A stretch of 64,000 nucleotides of DNA from the NCBI RefSeq assembly GCF_000317305.3, contig NC_023036.2:310001-374000 (forward strand). The letters run 5' to 3'. Positions 25,823 to 34,142 of this stretch are shown here, one piece after another (positions within the stretch are counted from its first letter, which is position 1; every line of letters starts with the position of its first letter). The notes beneath the pieces were generated by a model that ran no database searches, was not told the DNA's origin, and worked only from the letters and a program-made list of their open reading frames with translations. This stretch comes from Mycolicibacterium neoaurum VKM Ac-1815D. GTDB lineage: Bacteria > Actinomycetota > Actinomycetes > Mycobacteriales > Mycobacteriaceae. A program made the position numbers and the translations under genes.

Positions 25823-27406
25823 CTACCCTTCCTGCGAATTGGGCGGGAGGAACGGCGGATTGCCGGGCAGCGGCGCGGTGCCCGCCGGCGAGAGCTGCTC
25901 ACCGGGTCCCGGTGGCGGCGGCGGTCCGGGCAGCGGCGGCGGCAGCGGCGCGCGGCTCGGGATCGGTCCTGGCGGGGCCGGAGCCCCCGGCGGACCGACC
26001 GGCACGGTGCGCGCTCCGGGCGGGCCCGGCACCAACGGCACCGGTGTGCCCGGCACGTTCGGCGGCAACTGGCCGGGGATGCCGGCACTCGGGACACCCG
26101 GTGTCGGTCCGAGTCCGTGCACGTTCGGATCCGAGGTCTGCACGCCCACCGGCGGGGCGAACCCGCCGGGCACCGGACCGTAGGGTCCCTGGCTGAGCTG
26201 TGCGCACGGCAGCGGATTGCCCGGGCGGGGCAGGCCGTCGGCGGGCGGGGTGTATGAGCACGGCGATCCGGGCGGGACGGCGGGGCCCGGGAACTCCGGG
26301 GTGCCCTCGGTCACCTGCGGTGCGGGCGGCGGGGCGCCGTTCTCGAACCGCTGCCCGTTGGGATCGGGGAACTGGAAGGCCGGCAATCCCGCATTGCGCC
26401 AGAACTCTTCCGGGTTGATGCCGCGCTTCTTGAAGGCGGCGTCGACGAAGGGCTGCAACAGGGTCGGCGGCAGCAGGTTGGCCAGCATCACCTTGAAGTA
26501 CGGGCCCGACGCCAATGCCTCGGCAAGGGAGGTGATGAACTTGCCCGCGATGGACAGCGTGTCGGCGAGGTCCTGCTTACGCTCGTTGAGCGTGTCGCTG
26601 ATGGTGTTGAGCTGGGTCAGCACCTTGTTCAGATTCGGGTTGTCCTGGATCAATCCGGAAACCTGTTGGGACACACCCGAAATCCGCTCAAGGAGCATGT
26701 TCACCGCATAGCTGCGCTCGTTGACCGCGGCCAACAGGGTCTGCGCGTTGACCAGCAGGGCGTTGACCTGGCCGCTGCGGTCACCGAGCACGGTGGCGAT
26801 CTTGTTGGCGTTGGCGAGCAGCTGCTTGAGCTGCTCGTCGCGCTGACCGAGGGTGTCGGAGAACCGCTGCACCCCTTCCAGAGCCGCACTCAGGTGCGGG
26901 TAGGTCTGGTCGACCGTCTCGGACAGCACATTCAGGGACTGCTTGACCGCCTGGGTATCCCAGCCCGCCGTTCCCTGGGTGACGTCGAGGAATGCGTCGT
27001 AGATCTGATACGGCGTCTGGGTCTGTTCGACGGGCAGGAAACCACGCGGTTCGAGGATATCGTCGCCGCGGGGCTCAATCTCGATGTTCTTGCGGCCCAA
27101 CACCGTATCGGTACGGATCGCGGCCCGGCTCTCGGTGCCGATCTGCATCCCGCCGAGGGTGTAGCCGATCTCGACGCGGTCGCCCTCGATCTCCATGCTC
27201 TGCACTGTCCCGACGTCGACGCCGGCGATGCGCACCTTGTCACCGACGTTGAGACCGCCGGTGTCGTTGAACTGGGCGTAGTACTCCGGGACCGCGAACA
27301 ACATCGGCACGGTGGTGATGGAGGAGCCGACGCCGATGACCAGTGCCACGGTCACCACGCCCATCAGACCCTTGCGGATCCGGTCGTTGCCCTGGATGGT
27401 CCTCAT
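25823..27406 (-). CDS. mce1C: Mce1C, MCE-family protein with long proline-rich C-terminus
   Basis: 527 aa from ATG 27406, which overlaps the mce1B stop as ATGA; an in-frame ATG 12 bp earlier lies inside mce1B. The N-terminal helix is at about 13-35 (GLMGVVTVALVIGVGSSITT). The MCE domain spans about 38-115 (YAQFNDTGGLNVGDKVRIA, GVDVGTVQSMEI, VLGRKNIEIEPRG). A long helical region leads to a Pro/Gly-rich tail of about 150 residues (GFAPPVGVQ, then stretches of APLPPPLPGPPPPPGPG). This tail is much richer in Pro than in the other subunits except Mce1D. Confidence 0.93.
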   Translation of the reverse strand: MRTIQGNDRIRKGLMGVVTVALVIGVGSSITTVPMLFAVPEYYAQFNDTGGLNVGDKVRIAGVDVGTVQSMEIEGDRVEIGYTLGGMQIGTESRAAIRTDTVLGRKNIEIEPRGDDILEPRGFLPVEQTQTPYQIYDAFLDVTQGTAGWDTQAVKQSLNVLSETVDQTYPHLSAALEGVQRFSDTLGQRDEQLKQLLANANKIATVLGDRSGQVNALLVNAQTLLAAVNERSYAVNMLLERISGVSQQVSGLIQDNPNLNKVLTQLNTISDTLNERKQDLADTLSIAGKFITSLAEALASGPYFKVMLANLLPPTLLQPFVDAAFKKRGINPEEFWRNAGLPAFQFPDPNGQRFENGAPPPAPQVTEGTPEFPGPAVPPGSPCSYTPPADGLPRPGNPLPCAQLSQGPYGPVPGGFAPPVGVQTSDPNVHGLGPTPGVPSAGIPGQLPPNVPGTPVPLVPGPPGARTVPVGPPGAPAPPGPIPSRAPLPPPLPGPPPPPGPGEQLSPAGTAPLPGNPPFLPPNSQEG

Positions 27407-28434
27407 TGCGGGGTGCACCTTCCCGTCGGCTGGGTGGTGACCCGCACCGTGCGGACCGGTCCACCCGGCTGAAGACCGTTGAGCCGCAGGGAGAGATCGC
27501 AGGCGTAGAAGTTGAAGAAGTCACCGTAGATGCCACCGGCGCGGCCGATGATCTTCAGCGAGGCCGGGATCTTCTGCACGATGTCGTCGACCTGGTCCAG
27601 CTGGTCGACCAGCGGCTGCTGGATGGTCTCCAGGTAGCCGAACGAATCACGCAGCAACGGTCGGTTGTCGGCCAGCAGATCCGACAACGACCCTGCCGCA
27701 TCGCTGATATCGGCCACCGACGCTCCGATCGGATCGGCCCGGTTCTTCAGTCCGGTGATCAGCGCCTCGAAGTTCACCAGGGTTTCGTCGAGCTGCTTCT
27801 GGTGTTTGACGGTGGTGTCCAGCACGGTGTTGAGGTTGGTGATCACCTCGCCGATCGCCTGGTCACGGTCGGCCAGTGCCGAGGTCAACTCGGCCGTCTG
27901 GTCCAGGATGTTGTTGATGGTGCCGCCCTGACCCTGGAAGATCGTGATGATCGAGTTCGCGATGTTGTTGACCTTGTTGGAGTCAAGGGATTTGAACAAC
28001 GGACGGAAGCCACCGACGAGCGCGTCGAGGTCCAGCGCCGGCTCGGTGCGCTCCAGCGGGATGGTGCTGCCGGCGGGTAGCACGGTATTGCTGTCGCCGC
28101 GCCGCAGTTCCACGTAACGGTTGCCGATCAGGTCCAGATACCGGATGGCAGCGGTGGTTTCGGAGAACAGTTGCAGGTTGCGCTCGACCTCGAAGTCGAC
28201 CCGTACCCGCTGCCCACCGTCGATGAGGGTGACGCCCTCGACCTTGCCGACCTCGACGCCGTAGGCGCGCACGAACTGGCCGGTGCGCAGGCCGCTGGCG
28301 TTCTCGAAGATCGCCGAATATCCCGTCGTGCGGTCGAACCGCAGTTGGGCGAACACCACGAAGATGACCGCGGTGAAGGTCAGCAGCACCGCGGAGATGG
28401 CGCCCAGCTTGAAGAGGGTTCCCTTGATGCTCAT
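27403..28434 (-). CDS. mce1B: Mce1B, MCE-family protein
   Basis: 343 aa from ATG 28434. The helix at about 7-30 (LFKLGAISAVLLTFTAVIFV) is followed by the MCE domain at about 35-115 (YSAIFENASGLRTGQFVRAY, GVEVGKVEGVTL, DLIGNRYVELRRG). A helical region follows to about residue 300, with two Cys near the end (YACDLSLRLNG and GRCTPQ) that may form a disulfide. It ends 4 bp inside mce1C. It has no proline-rich tail, in contrast to Mce1C and Mce1D. Confidence 0.93.
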   Translation of the reverse strand: MSIKGTLFKLGAISAVLLTFTAVIFVVFAQLRFDRTTGYSAIFENASGLRTGQFVRAYGVEVGKVEGVTLIDGGQRVRVDFEVERNLQLFSETTAAIRYLDLIGNRYVELRRGDSNTVLPAGSTIPLERTEPALDLDALVGGFRPLFKSLDSNKVNNIANSIITIFQGQGGTINNILDQTAELTSALADRDQAIGEVITNLNTVLDTTVKHQKQLDETLVNFEALITGLKNRADPIGASVADISDAAGSLSDLLADNRPLLRDSFGYLETIQQPLVDQLDQVDDIVQKIPASLKIIGRAGGIYGDFFNFYACDLSLRLNGLQPGGPVRTVRVTTQPTGRCTPQ

Positions 28435-28465
28435 GGGATACGCACCTGTCGAATAATCGCGTCGC

Positions 28466-29686
28466 TCATGGGTTGATCGTGTTCTCCCCCACTTGGCGTC
28501 CCCAGACGTATTCCTGCATGATCGGCTGTCCGAGTTCGAAATGGTTGTACGGCGCGAGGCTGGCACCGGTGTCCATCACCAGGTACGGCATCGGCCACAG
28601 GTCACGGGTGATCGGCTGCCAACAACCCGGGCGTCCGCCGGGTCCGCCGGTGGCATTGACGCGAGGAAGGTTGTCGGGGAACACATACGGGTTGCCCACA
28701 CCCACCACCGACGACTTGGTACGCAACGAGTAGCCGTTACCGCCGAGGGCATCGGCCAGCTTCGGGGCGCTGTCATGGTAGTTGCGGATGGTGCAGAACA
28801 GCGCCGGGCTGTGGTAGTCCAGCAGTTTGGAGGTCGGCAGCAGGTCCTCGGCGCCGCGGACCAGGTACGGCCCGCCGCGCTCGAAGATGTCGGCGCCGGT
28901 GTTGCCGAATCCGACCGCGGCCATCAGCGCCTGGTCGATATTGCCCTGCTCGGCGTTGAGTGTCTGCGCGGTGGTCACCGCGTTGGTCAGACCGTCGAAC
29001 AGGTCCGGCGCGGCATCGGAGTACACATCGGCCAGATTGGCCAGACCCGTCACGTCCCGACGGATCTGCGGCATCCGCGCATTCAGCTCGCCCAGGATGT
29101 CATTGCCGTCGACCAGCGACTGTCCGAACTTGTCGCCGAGCCCGTCGAGCGCCTGGGCAGCCGCGGTCAACGTCTGGTTCAGCTTCACCGGGTCGATCTG
29201 TTGGGCGATCTTCATGATCGTCTCGAACAGCGTGTTGAACTCGGTGGTGGTACCGGTGGCCTGCACGGTGTCCCCACCGGACAATCGCTGCGCCGACGGA
29301 TCGGGCGGCGAGAGGAAGGAGATGTACTTGTTGCCGAAGACCGTGGTGGCGCGCAGCTCTGCCTGCACGTTGGCCGGGATCAGCGACAGGTACTTCGGGT
29401 CGACATCGAGGGTCAGCTTGGCCTGCGGGACGTCGCCGACGGTGACGACACCGGACTCGGCCAGCCGCCCGATCGGCACACCGTTGAAGGTGACCTTCGA
29501 TCCCGGGTCCATCGCCAGGCCCGCCCGCTCGGCCATGACGGTCAGCTGCACGCGCTTCTCGAAGTAGCCGCGGAACTGCAACCAGGTCAGCGTCAGGACG
29601 AGTGCGCAGACGAGAAGCAGGACGACACCGGCGACCTTGTAGGGCGGCGTCTTCGGCTTGACCAGAGGTGCGGAGGGCTGGGTCAT
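28466..29686 (-). CDS. mce1A: Mce1A, MCE-family protein
   Basis: 406 aa from ATG 29686, three bases after the yrbE1B stop. The membrane helix is at about 18-38 (VAGVVLLLVCALVLTLTWLQ). The MCE domain is at about 45-125 (QLTVMAERAGLAMDPGSKVT, FNGVPIGRLAESG, TVFGNKYISFLSPP). The helical region and a C-terminal domain follow, with Cys pairs (ALFCTIRNY and RPGCWQPIT). Mce1A is the founding 'mammalian cell entry' protein; the Mce1 complex imports fatty and mycolic acids. A continuing open frame upstream lies inside yrbE1B and is not used. Confidence 0.93.
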   Translation of the reverse strand: MTQPSAPLVKPKTPPYKVAGVVLLLVCALVLTLTWLQFRGYFEKRVQLTVMAERAGLAMDPGSKVTFNGVPIGRLAESGVVTVGDVPQAKLTLDVDPKYLSLIPANVQAELRATTVFGNKYISFLSPPDPSAQRLSGGDTVQATGTTTEFNTLFETIMKIAQQIDPVKLNQTLTAAAQALDGLGDKFGQSLVDGNDILGELNARMPQIRRDVTGLANLADVYSDAAPDLFDGLTNAVTTAQTLNAEQGNIDQALMAAVGFGNTGADIFERGGPYLVRGAEDLLPTSKLLDYHSPALFCTIRNYHDSAPKLADALGGNGYSLRTKSSVVGVGNPYVFPDNLPRVNATGGPGGRPGCWQPITRDLWPMPYLVMDTGASLAPYNHFELGQPIMQEYVWGRQVGENTINP

Positions 29687-29688
29687 GG

Positions 29689-30558
29689 CTACACCGTCAG
29701 GTTGAAGTTCGGGTCGGTGCCGTAGAGCGCCAACGAGGCGAGCAGGACGACCAGCACGATCGCGATCAGTGAGGTGCGCATCGAGCGACCGACCGCCTCG
29801 CCGACACCCACCGCGCCGCCACTGGCGAAGAACCCGAAGTAGCAGTGGTTCAACATGATGATGATCGACATGATGATCACCTCGAGGAACGACCACATGA
29901 CGTCATCCACCCGCAGGAACGTGTGGAAGTAGTGCTCGTAGGTGCCGACCGACTGCGAGTAGAACACCGTGGTGACCAACTGGGCGGACAGGAACGACAG
30001 CAGGATGGCCATCGCGTAGAGCGGGACGATGACGATGGCCCCGGCCATCAGCCGGGTGGACACCAGATACGAGATGGACTTGATGCCCATCACCTCCAGC
30101 GCGTCGATCTCCTCGCTGATGCGCATGGCGCCGAGCTCGGCGGTGGCTCCCGCGCCGACGGTGGCGGCCATCGCCTGGCCGGTGACCACCGGGGCGACGA
30201 CGCGGATGTTGGCCAGCGCGGCGAAGAAGCCGGTGAAGGCCTCGACGCCGATATTTCCCAGTGACGCGAAACCCTGGATGGCGATCAGCGAGCCTGCCGA
30301 GAGGGTGACGAATCCGATGATCGCGACGGTGCCGCCGATGACGGCCATGGCACCGGTGCCCATGCCGATCTCGGCGACCAGCCGCAGCGACTCGCGGCGG
30401 TAGTGCTTGAACGCATGCGGCAGATGCCCGACCGCCTGCACCACGAACCAGGCGACGTGGCCGATGCTGTCCAGGAATCGGCCGGGCGCTCCGGCGTATC
30501 CGCGGGTGCGGTCGAACGCCCGGGGGAACCGGGACCGTAGAACTGCGGCTGTACTCAT
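29689..30558 (-). CDS. yrbE1B: YrbE1B, MlaE-family permease of the Mce1 transporter
   Basis: 289 aa, the same length as the M. tuberculosis protein. It is polytopic with the MlaE/YrbE signature: GQAMAATVGAGATAELGAMR then ISEEIDALEVMGIKSISYLV, which contacts the MceG ATPase. About five membrane helices are visible between residues 60 and 285. It starts 7 bp after yrbE1A and ends directly before mce1A. YrbE1A and YrbE1B form the heterodimeric inner-membrane channel; the ATPase MceG is encoded elsewhere. Confidence 0.93.
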   Translation of the reverse strand: MSTAAVLRSRFPRAFDRTRGYAGAPGRFLDSIGHVAWFVVQAVGHLPHAFKHYRRESLRLVAEIGMGTGAMAVIGGTVAIIGFVTLSAGSLIAIQGFASLGNIGVEAFTGFFAALANIRVVAPVVTGQAMAATVGAGATAELGAMRISEEIDALEVMGIKSISYLVSTRLMAGAIVIVPLYAMAILLSFLSAQLVTTVFYSQSVGTYEHYFHTFLRVDDVMWSFLEVIIMSIIIMLNHCYFGFFASGGAVGVGEAVGRSMRTSLIAIVLVVLLASLALYGTDPNFNLTV

Positions 30559-30565
30559 GCGCGGC

Positions 30566-31360
30566 CTAGCCTCCCGTCCCGAACCGGACACCGATGGTCG
30601 TCAGCACGACGTTCACCGCGAACAACGCGACGACGCACAGCACCAGCGTCTCGTTGACCGCGGTGCCCACGCCCTTGGAACCGCCCGCCACGGTGAGCCC
30701 GCGGTAGCAACCCACCAGCCCGGCGATCAGACCGAACAGGGTGGCCTTGATGACCGAGATCATGACCTCGGGGAAGCCGGTGAGCAGCGTCAGCGTCGCG
30801 ACATAGGCGCCGGCGTTGACGTTCTGGATGTAGACACCGAAGAAGTACCCACCGACCAGGCCGATGGTGATCACCGCGCCGTTGAGCAGGAAGGCCACGA
30901 ACGTGGCGGCAACCACGCGGGGGGCCACCAGTCGCTCGATGGGGTCGATCCCCAGCACCTCCATGGCGTCGATCTCTTCGCGGACGGTGCGCGCTCCCAG
31001 GTCGGCGCAGATGGCGGTGGACCCGGCGCCGGCGACCACGAGCACCGTCACCAGCGGACCCAGCTGGGTGACGGCGCCGAGGGCGGCGCCGGCACCGGAG
31101 ACGTCGGCCGCGCCGAACTCGGCGAGCAGGATGTTCAACGTGAAGATGATGAGCACGGTGAGCGGGATGGAGACCGCCAGCGTGGGCAGGAAGGCGACCC
31201 GGATCAGAAACCAGCTCTGAAGGATGAATTCCTTCCACTGGAAGGGCCTCGTGAGGAGCGCTTTGCCGGTCAGGACGCACAACTTGAAGAAGCCGCCGAC
31301 CATGGTCAGCGGTTTGTCCAACTGGTCCTTGACGTAGTCGACCAAGCCGTTGCCCGCCAT
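30566..31360 (-). CDS. yrbE1A: YrbE1A, MlaE-family permease of the Mce1 transporter
   Basis: 264 aa from ATG 31360 (265 aa if the overlapping GTG at 31363 is used). It contains the MlaE-family core STAICADLGARTVREEIDAM and EVLGIDPIERLVAPRVVAA, plus membrane helices at about 48-68, 90-110, 145-165, 190-210 and 235-255. The ATG shares its A with the stop of a short upstream ORF that has a strong ribosome site, so translation may be coupled to that ORF. There is no obvious ribosome site of its own. Confidence 0.92.
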   Translation of the reverse strand: MAGNGLVDYVKDQLDKPLTMVGGFFKLCVLTGKALLTRPFQWKEFILQSWFLIRVAFLPTLAVSIPLTVLIIFTLNILLAEFGAADVSGAGAALGAVTQLGPLVTVLVVAGAGSTAICADLGARTVREEIDAMEVLGIDPIERLVAPRVVAATFVAFLLNGAVITIGLVGGYFFGVYIQNVNAGAYVATLTLLTGFPEVMISVIKATLFGLIAGLVGCYRGLTVAGGSKGVGTAVNETLVLCVVALFAVNVVLTTIGVRFGTGG

Positions 31361-31410
31361 CACAGCGCGACCACCGAGGCGAGTTCCAAGTGCGGCGGAA
31401 CTAGCTGCAC
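31360..31410 (-). CDS. Putative 16-aa leader ORF coupled to yrbE1A
   Basis: The reading is VQLVPPHLELASVVAL. Its GTG at 31408-31410 is directly preceded by AGGAGGGGGC, one of the best ribosome sites in the window. Its TGA overlaps the yrbE1A ATG as TGATG, so ribosomes could reinitiate on yrbE1A. The same frame is open back to an ATG at 31446, giving 28 aa. There is no homology evidence, and a regulatory rather than structural role is more likely. Confidence 0.45.
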   Translation of the reverse strand: MQLVPPHLELASVVAL

Positions 31411-31462
31411 GCCCCCTCCTCTACTCTCGCGGAGCCCCGTCTCCATGACCTGTGACATCGCC

Positions 31463-31480
31463 CTACCTACCGGTCGGTAG
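31463..31480. promoter_or_regulatory. Palindrome in the fadD5-yrbE1A gap, TetR-operator-like
   Basis: CTACCTACCGGTCGGTAG is an 18-bp palindrome broken only at one symmetric base pair, centred on ACCGGT. It lies in the 281-bp gap between fadD5 and yrbE1A, which in M. tuberculosis carries an internal promoter. The pattern resembles operators of TetR-family proteins. The cognate regulator is not evident. Confidence 0.5.
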
Positions 31481-31641
31481 TAACTCGGACCACAGGACTG
31501 TACCCGATCGGTGACCAGGCAGGTGACGCATCGGCTCTATTCATATCGCAACTGTTAGCAAATTCGATCTCGGCGGCGAGACACCGGGTTCTGTGGTAAA
31601 CCCGTTGCCTCGGCACGCCTTTCGCCCGCGTCAATCTTCGC

Positions 31642-33219
31642 TCAGCTGCCGAACATGGTTCGTAGTTCGGTCTTGAGCACTTTGCCCGACGGATTGCGGG
31701 GCAACGCCTCGACGATCTCCAGAGCCTTGGGGTGCTTGTATCGAGCCAACCTCTCCGTGAGGAAATCGTCGAGTTCGGCAAGCGTCAGCGCGCTCGGAGT
31801 CGGCTCGCCGGACAGCGCCGCGAGAGCGATGACGGCGACCGGAACCTCGCCCCACTTCTCGTGTGGCCTGCCGATCACCGCGACCTCGGCAATGGCGGGG
31901 TGAGCAGCCAAGACATTCTCGACCTCGGCGCAGTAGATGTTCTCCCCGCCGGAGATGATCATGTCCTTCTTACGGTCGACCACCCAGATGTAACCCTCGT
32001 CGTCCTGGCGCACAAGGTCCCCCGAGTGGAACCAGCCCCCGGCAAACGCTTCGGCGGTGGCCTTCGGGTTGTTCCAGTAACCGGCCATCAGGGTGGGCGC
32101 CCGGTAGACGATCTCGCCGACCTCGCCGATCGGCACGTCGTTCATATCCTCGTCGACGATGCGCGCCGACACGGTCGGGATGACCTTGCCCACCGAGCCG
32201 AGCTTGCGAATTGCGTCCTCGCCCAACAACATACACGTCACCGGCGACATCTCTGTCTGGCCGAAGGCGGCCAGGATGTTGGCCCCGGGGAAGGTCTGCG
32301 CCATATCCTTCAGCAACGTATCGGAGGCCGGCGCCGCGCCCCACGACAACACCCGCAGCTTGAGGCTTCTCGGCTGCGCGCGTTGGGCGGCGCAGACCGC
32401 CTGCCACTGCGCGGGGACCAGGAAGATACCGGTGACCTCTTCGGCCTCCAGCACATCGAGGAGCGCACCCGGATCGAACGCGCCGAGCGGATAGACCACC
32501 GTCGGCCTACCCAGCAGCAGGCCCGGGATCATGTTCCCGATACCGGCGATGTGGAACAGCGGCACACCGATGAAGCCGACATCGTGGTTGAGGTCGGCAC
32601 CGTTGGTGAACAGGTGGGTCAGTGACTGCCCGCTGATGTTGGTGTGGGTCAGCACCGCACCCTTGGGTCGTCCGGTGGTGCCGGAGGTGTACATGATCAG
32701 CGCGGGCGAATCGTTCGGGACATCCACCGGCTCGGGCGGCGGGTTCTGCTCGGCGAGCAGATCGTCGTATCCGAGGACACCGTCCTCGGTGCCCGCCCCG
32801 GCGACGATCACCGTGCTCAGGGTCGAGTCGAGGTCCCGCACCGCGGTGGCCACCGGCGCGAGCACCGATTCGGTGACCACCACCCGCGCTGCGCAATCGC
32901 TGACCAGAAAGGCGATCTCGGGTGGGGTCATCCGGAAGTTCACCGGCACCGCGATCGCTCCGAGCCGGTTGGCCGCGAGGAAGGACTCGATGAACTCGGG
33001 TCGGTTGAGCATCAGGATGAGCACGCGGTCGCCGGCGGTGATACCGCGCTCGTGCAATGCGGCGGCCAGCGCATCGACCCGCCGGTCCAGGTCGGCCCAG
33101 GTGGTGGTCTGACCGAGGAAACGCAGCGCCGTCTTGTCCGGCTGCATCAGCGCATGCCGGGAGAGCTGATTGGACCAGTTCTGCTGCCTGGCCAGGTAGG
33201 GCTGTTCGGTACTGGACAT
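31642..33219 (-). CDS. fadD5: FadD5, fatty-acid-CoA ligase of the mce1 operon
   Basis: About 525 aa from ATG 33219. The frame is open to ATG 33327 (561 aa), but that start coincides with the palindrome at 33312-33327, and no ribosome site decides between them. ANL-superfamily motifs: ALIMYTSGTTGRPKGAVLTH (phosphate loop A3), GQTEMSPVTC, WFHSGDLVRQDDEGYIWVVD (A7/A8) and the C-terminal Lys motif NPSGKVLKTELR. FadD5 activates fatty acids, possibly those imported by Mce1 or recycled from mycolates, to acyl-CoA. It is the first gene of the mce1 operon and diverges from mce1R. Confidence 0.92.
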   Translation of the reverse strand: MSSTEQPYLARQQNWSNQLSRHALMQPDKTALRFLGQTTTWADLDRRVDALAAALHERGITAGDRVLILMLNRPEFIESFLAANRLGAIAVPVNFRMTPPEIAFLVSDCAARVVVTESVLAPVATAVRDLDSTLSTVIVAGAGTEDGVLGYDDLLAEQNPPPEPVDVPNDSPALIMYTSGTTGRPKGAVLTHTNISGQSLTHLFTNGADLNHDVGFIGVPLFHIAGIGNMIPGLLLGRPTVVYPLGAFDPGALLDVLEAEEVTGIFLVPAQWQAVCAAQRAQPRSLKLRVLSWGAAPASDTLLKDMAQTFPGANILAAFGQTEMSPVTCMLLGEDAIRKLGSVGKVIPTVSARIVDEDMNDVPIGEVGEIVYRAPTLMAGYWNNPKATAEAFAGGWFHSGDLVRQDDEGYIWVVDRKKDMIISGGENIYCAEVENVLAAHPAIAEVAVIGRPHEKWGEVPVAVIALAALSGEPTPSALTLAELDDFLTERLARYKHPKALEIVEALPRNPSGKVLKTELRTMFGS

Positions 33220-33311
33220 CACGGACTGAGTTGCGGGCTGAGTTGCGGACTGGACTGTTACTGCAGAGGCTCTTTCGGTCGGCGGCCGCGCAACACGCTT
33301 GCGCAATGTTG

Positions 33312-33327
33312 ATATTTGATCAAACAT
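33312..33327. promoter_or_regulatory. Palindromic Mce1R operator candidate
   Basis: ATATTTGATCAAACAT contains the perfect 10-bp palindrome TTTGATCAAA with partial extension on both sides. It lies in the divergent fadD5/mce1R control region, in an A+T-rich patch of otherwise GC-rich DNA. A GntR/FadR-family dimer such as Mce1R could bind here and repress both directions. Confidence 0.5.
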
Positions 33328-33388
33328 TATGTCGTCGAGGTCACACTATGACGCCGACCCGCTTCTGGACAAGCTTTTCACCACCACG

Positions 33389-34114
33389 ATGAACCGGCGC
33401 CCGAAACGGTCGGAAAGGACCCAGCGCACCCGCATGAACGCACCCGCCAAACTGGGTCCCGCCCGCCGCCGCGAACAGCTCTCCGACGAGGTGGCCGGTT
33501 ATCTGCGGGTCGCGATCATGTCGGGAACGCTGCGGCCCGGCACCTTCGTGCGGCTCGACGAGACCGCCGCCCAGCTCGGTGTCAGCATCACCCCGGTGCG
33601 CGAGGCACTACGGACCCTGCGCGGCGAGGGCATGGTCCAGCTGGAACCGCACCGGGGGCACATGGTGTCACCGTTCACCCGCGATGACATCGCCGACATC
33701 TTCTGGCTGCAGGGCGCCATCGCCGCGGAGTTGGCCGCGACGGCGGCCCGGCGGGCCACCGATGCCGATATCGACGAGCTGGAGCGGCTCACCGAGGACT
33801 TGGACGCGGCCGTCCGCGGCGGAGAGGTGGAACCGATCGCCCGCGCGGAGTTCCACTTCCATCGCGCGTTCAACCGGACGACCAATCGGATGAAGCTGGC
33901 CTGGTTCCTGCTGCACGCCGCGCGCTACCTGCCACCGCACATCTACGCCTCCGACCCGACGTGGGGGCAGGACGCGGTGGTCAACCACCGACAATTGACC
34001 GCGGCCATGCGTCGCCGCGAGGTCGACGAGGTGGTGCGGCTGACCCGCAGCCAATTCGACGACGGGGCGCGGCGGCTGACCAGCCTGCTCGACAGCCTCG
34101 GGCTGTGGACCTGA
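33389..34114 (+). CDS. mce1R: Mce1R, GntR-family (FCD) repressor of the mce1 operon
   Basis: 241 aa from ATG 33389; a shorter start at ATG 33434 (226 aa) begins MNAPAKLGPARRR and is equally possible. The GntR winged helix is at about 35-95: LSDEVAGYLRVAIMSGTLRP, ETAAQLGVSITPVREALRTL and GMVQLEPHRGHMVSPFT. The C-terminal all-helical FCD ligand domain has the metal-binding-type His residues HFHRAFNRTTN and AARYLPPHIY. By synteny with Rv0165c it represses fadD5-mce1, probably in response to an acyl-CoA or fatty acid. Confidence 0.9.
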   Translation: MNRRPKRSERTQRTRMNAPAKLGPARRREQLSDEVAGYLRVAIMSGTLRPGTFVRLDETAAQLGVSITPVREALRTLRGEGMVQLEPHRGHMVSPFTRDDIADIFWLQGAIAAELAATAARRATDADIDELERLTEDLDAAVRGGEVEPIARAEFHFHRAFNRTTNRMKLAWFLLHAARYLPPHIYASDPTWGQDAVVNHRQLTAAMRRREVDEVVRLTRSQFDDGARRLTSLLDSLGLWT

Positions 34115-34142
34115 CCCGTGTCTTTCGGGGCCGGAATGAGCG

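Noticed and set aside
28493..29725. A 410-codon plus-strand frame opposite mce1A
   Set aside because: It is antisense to a well-supported Mce gene, with no domain and no ribosome site.
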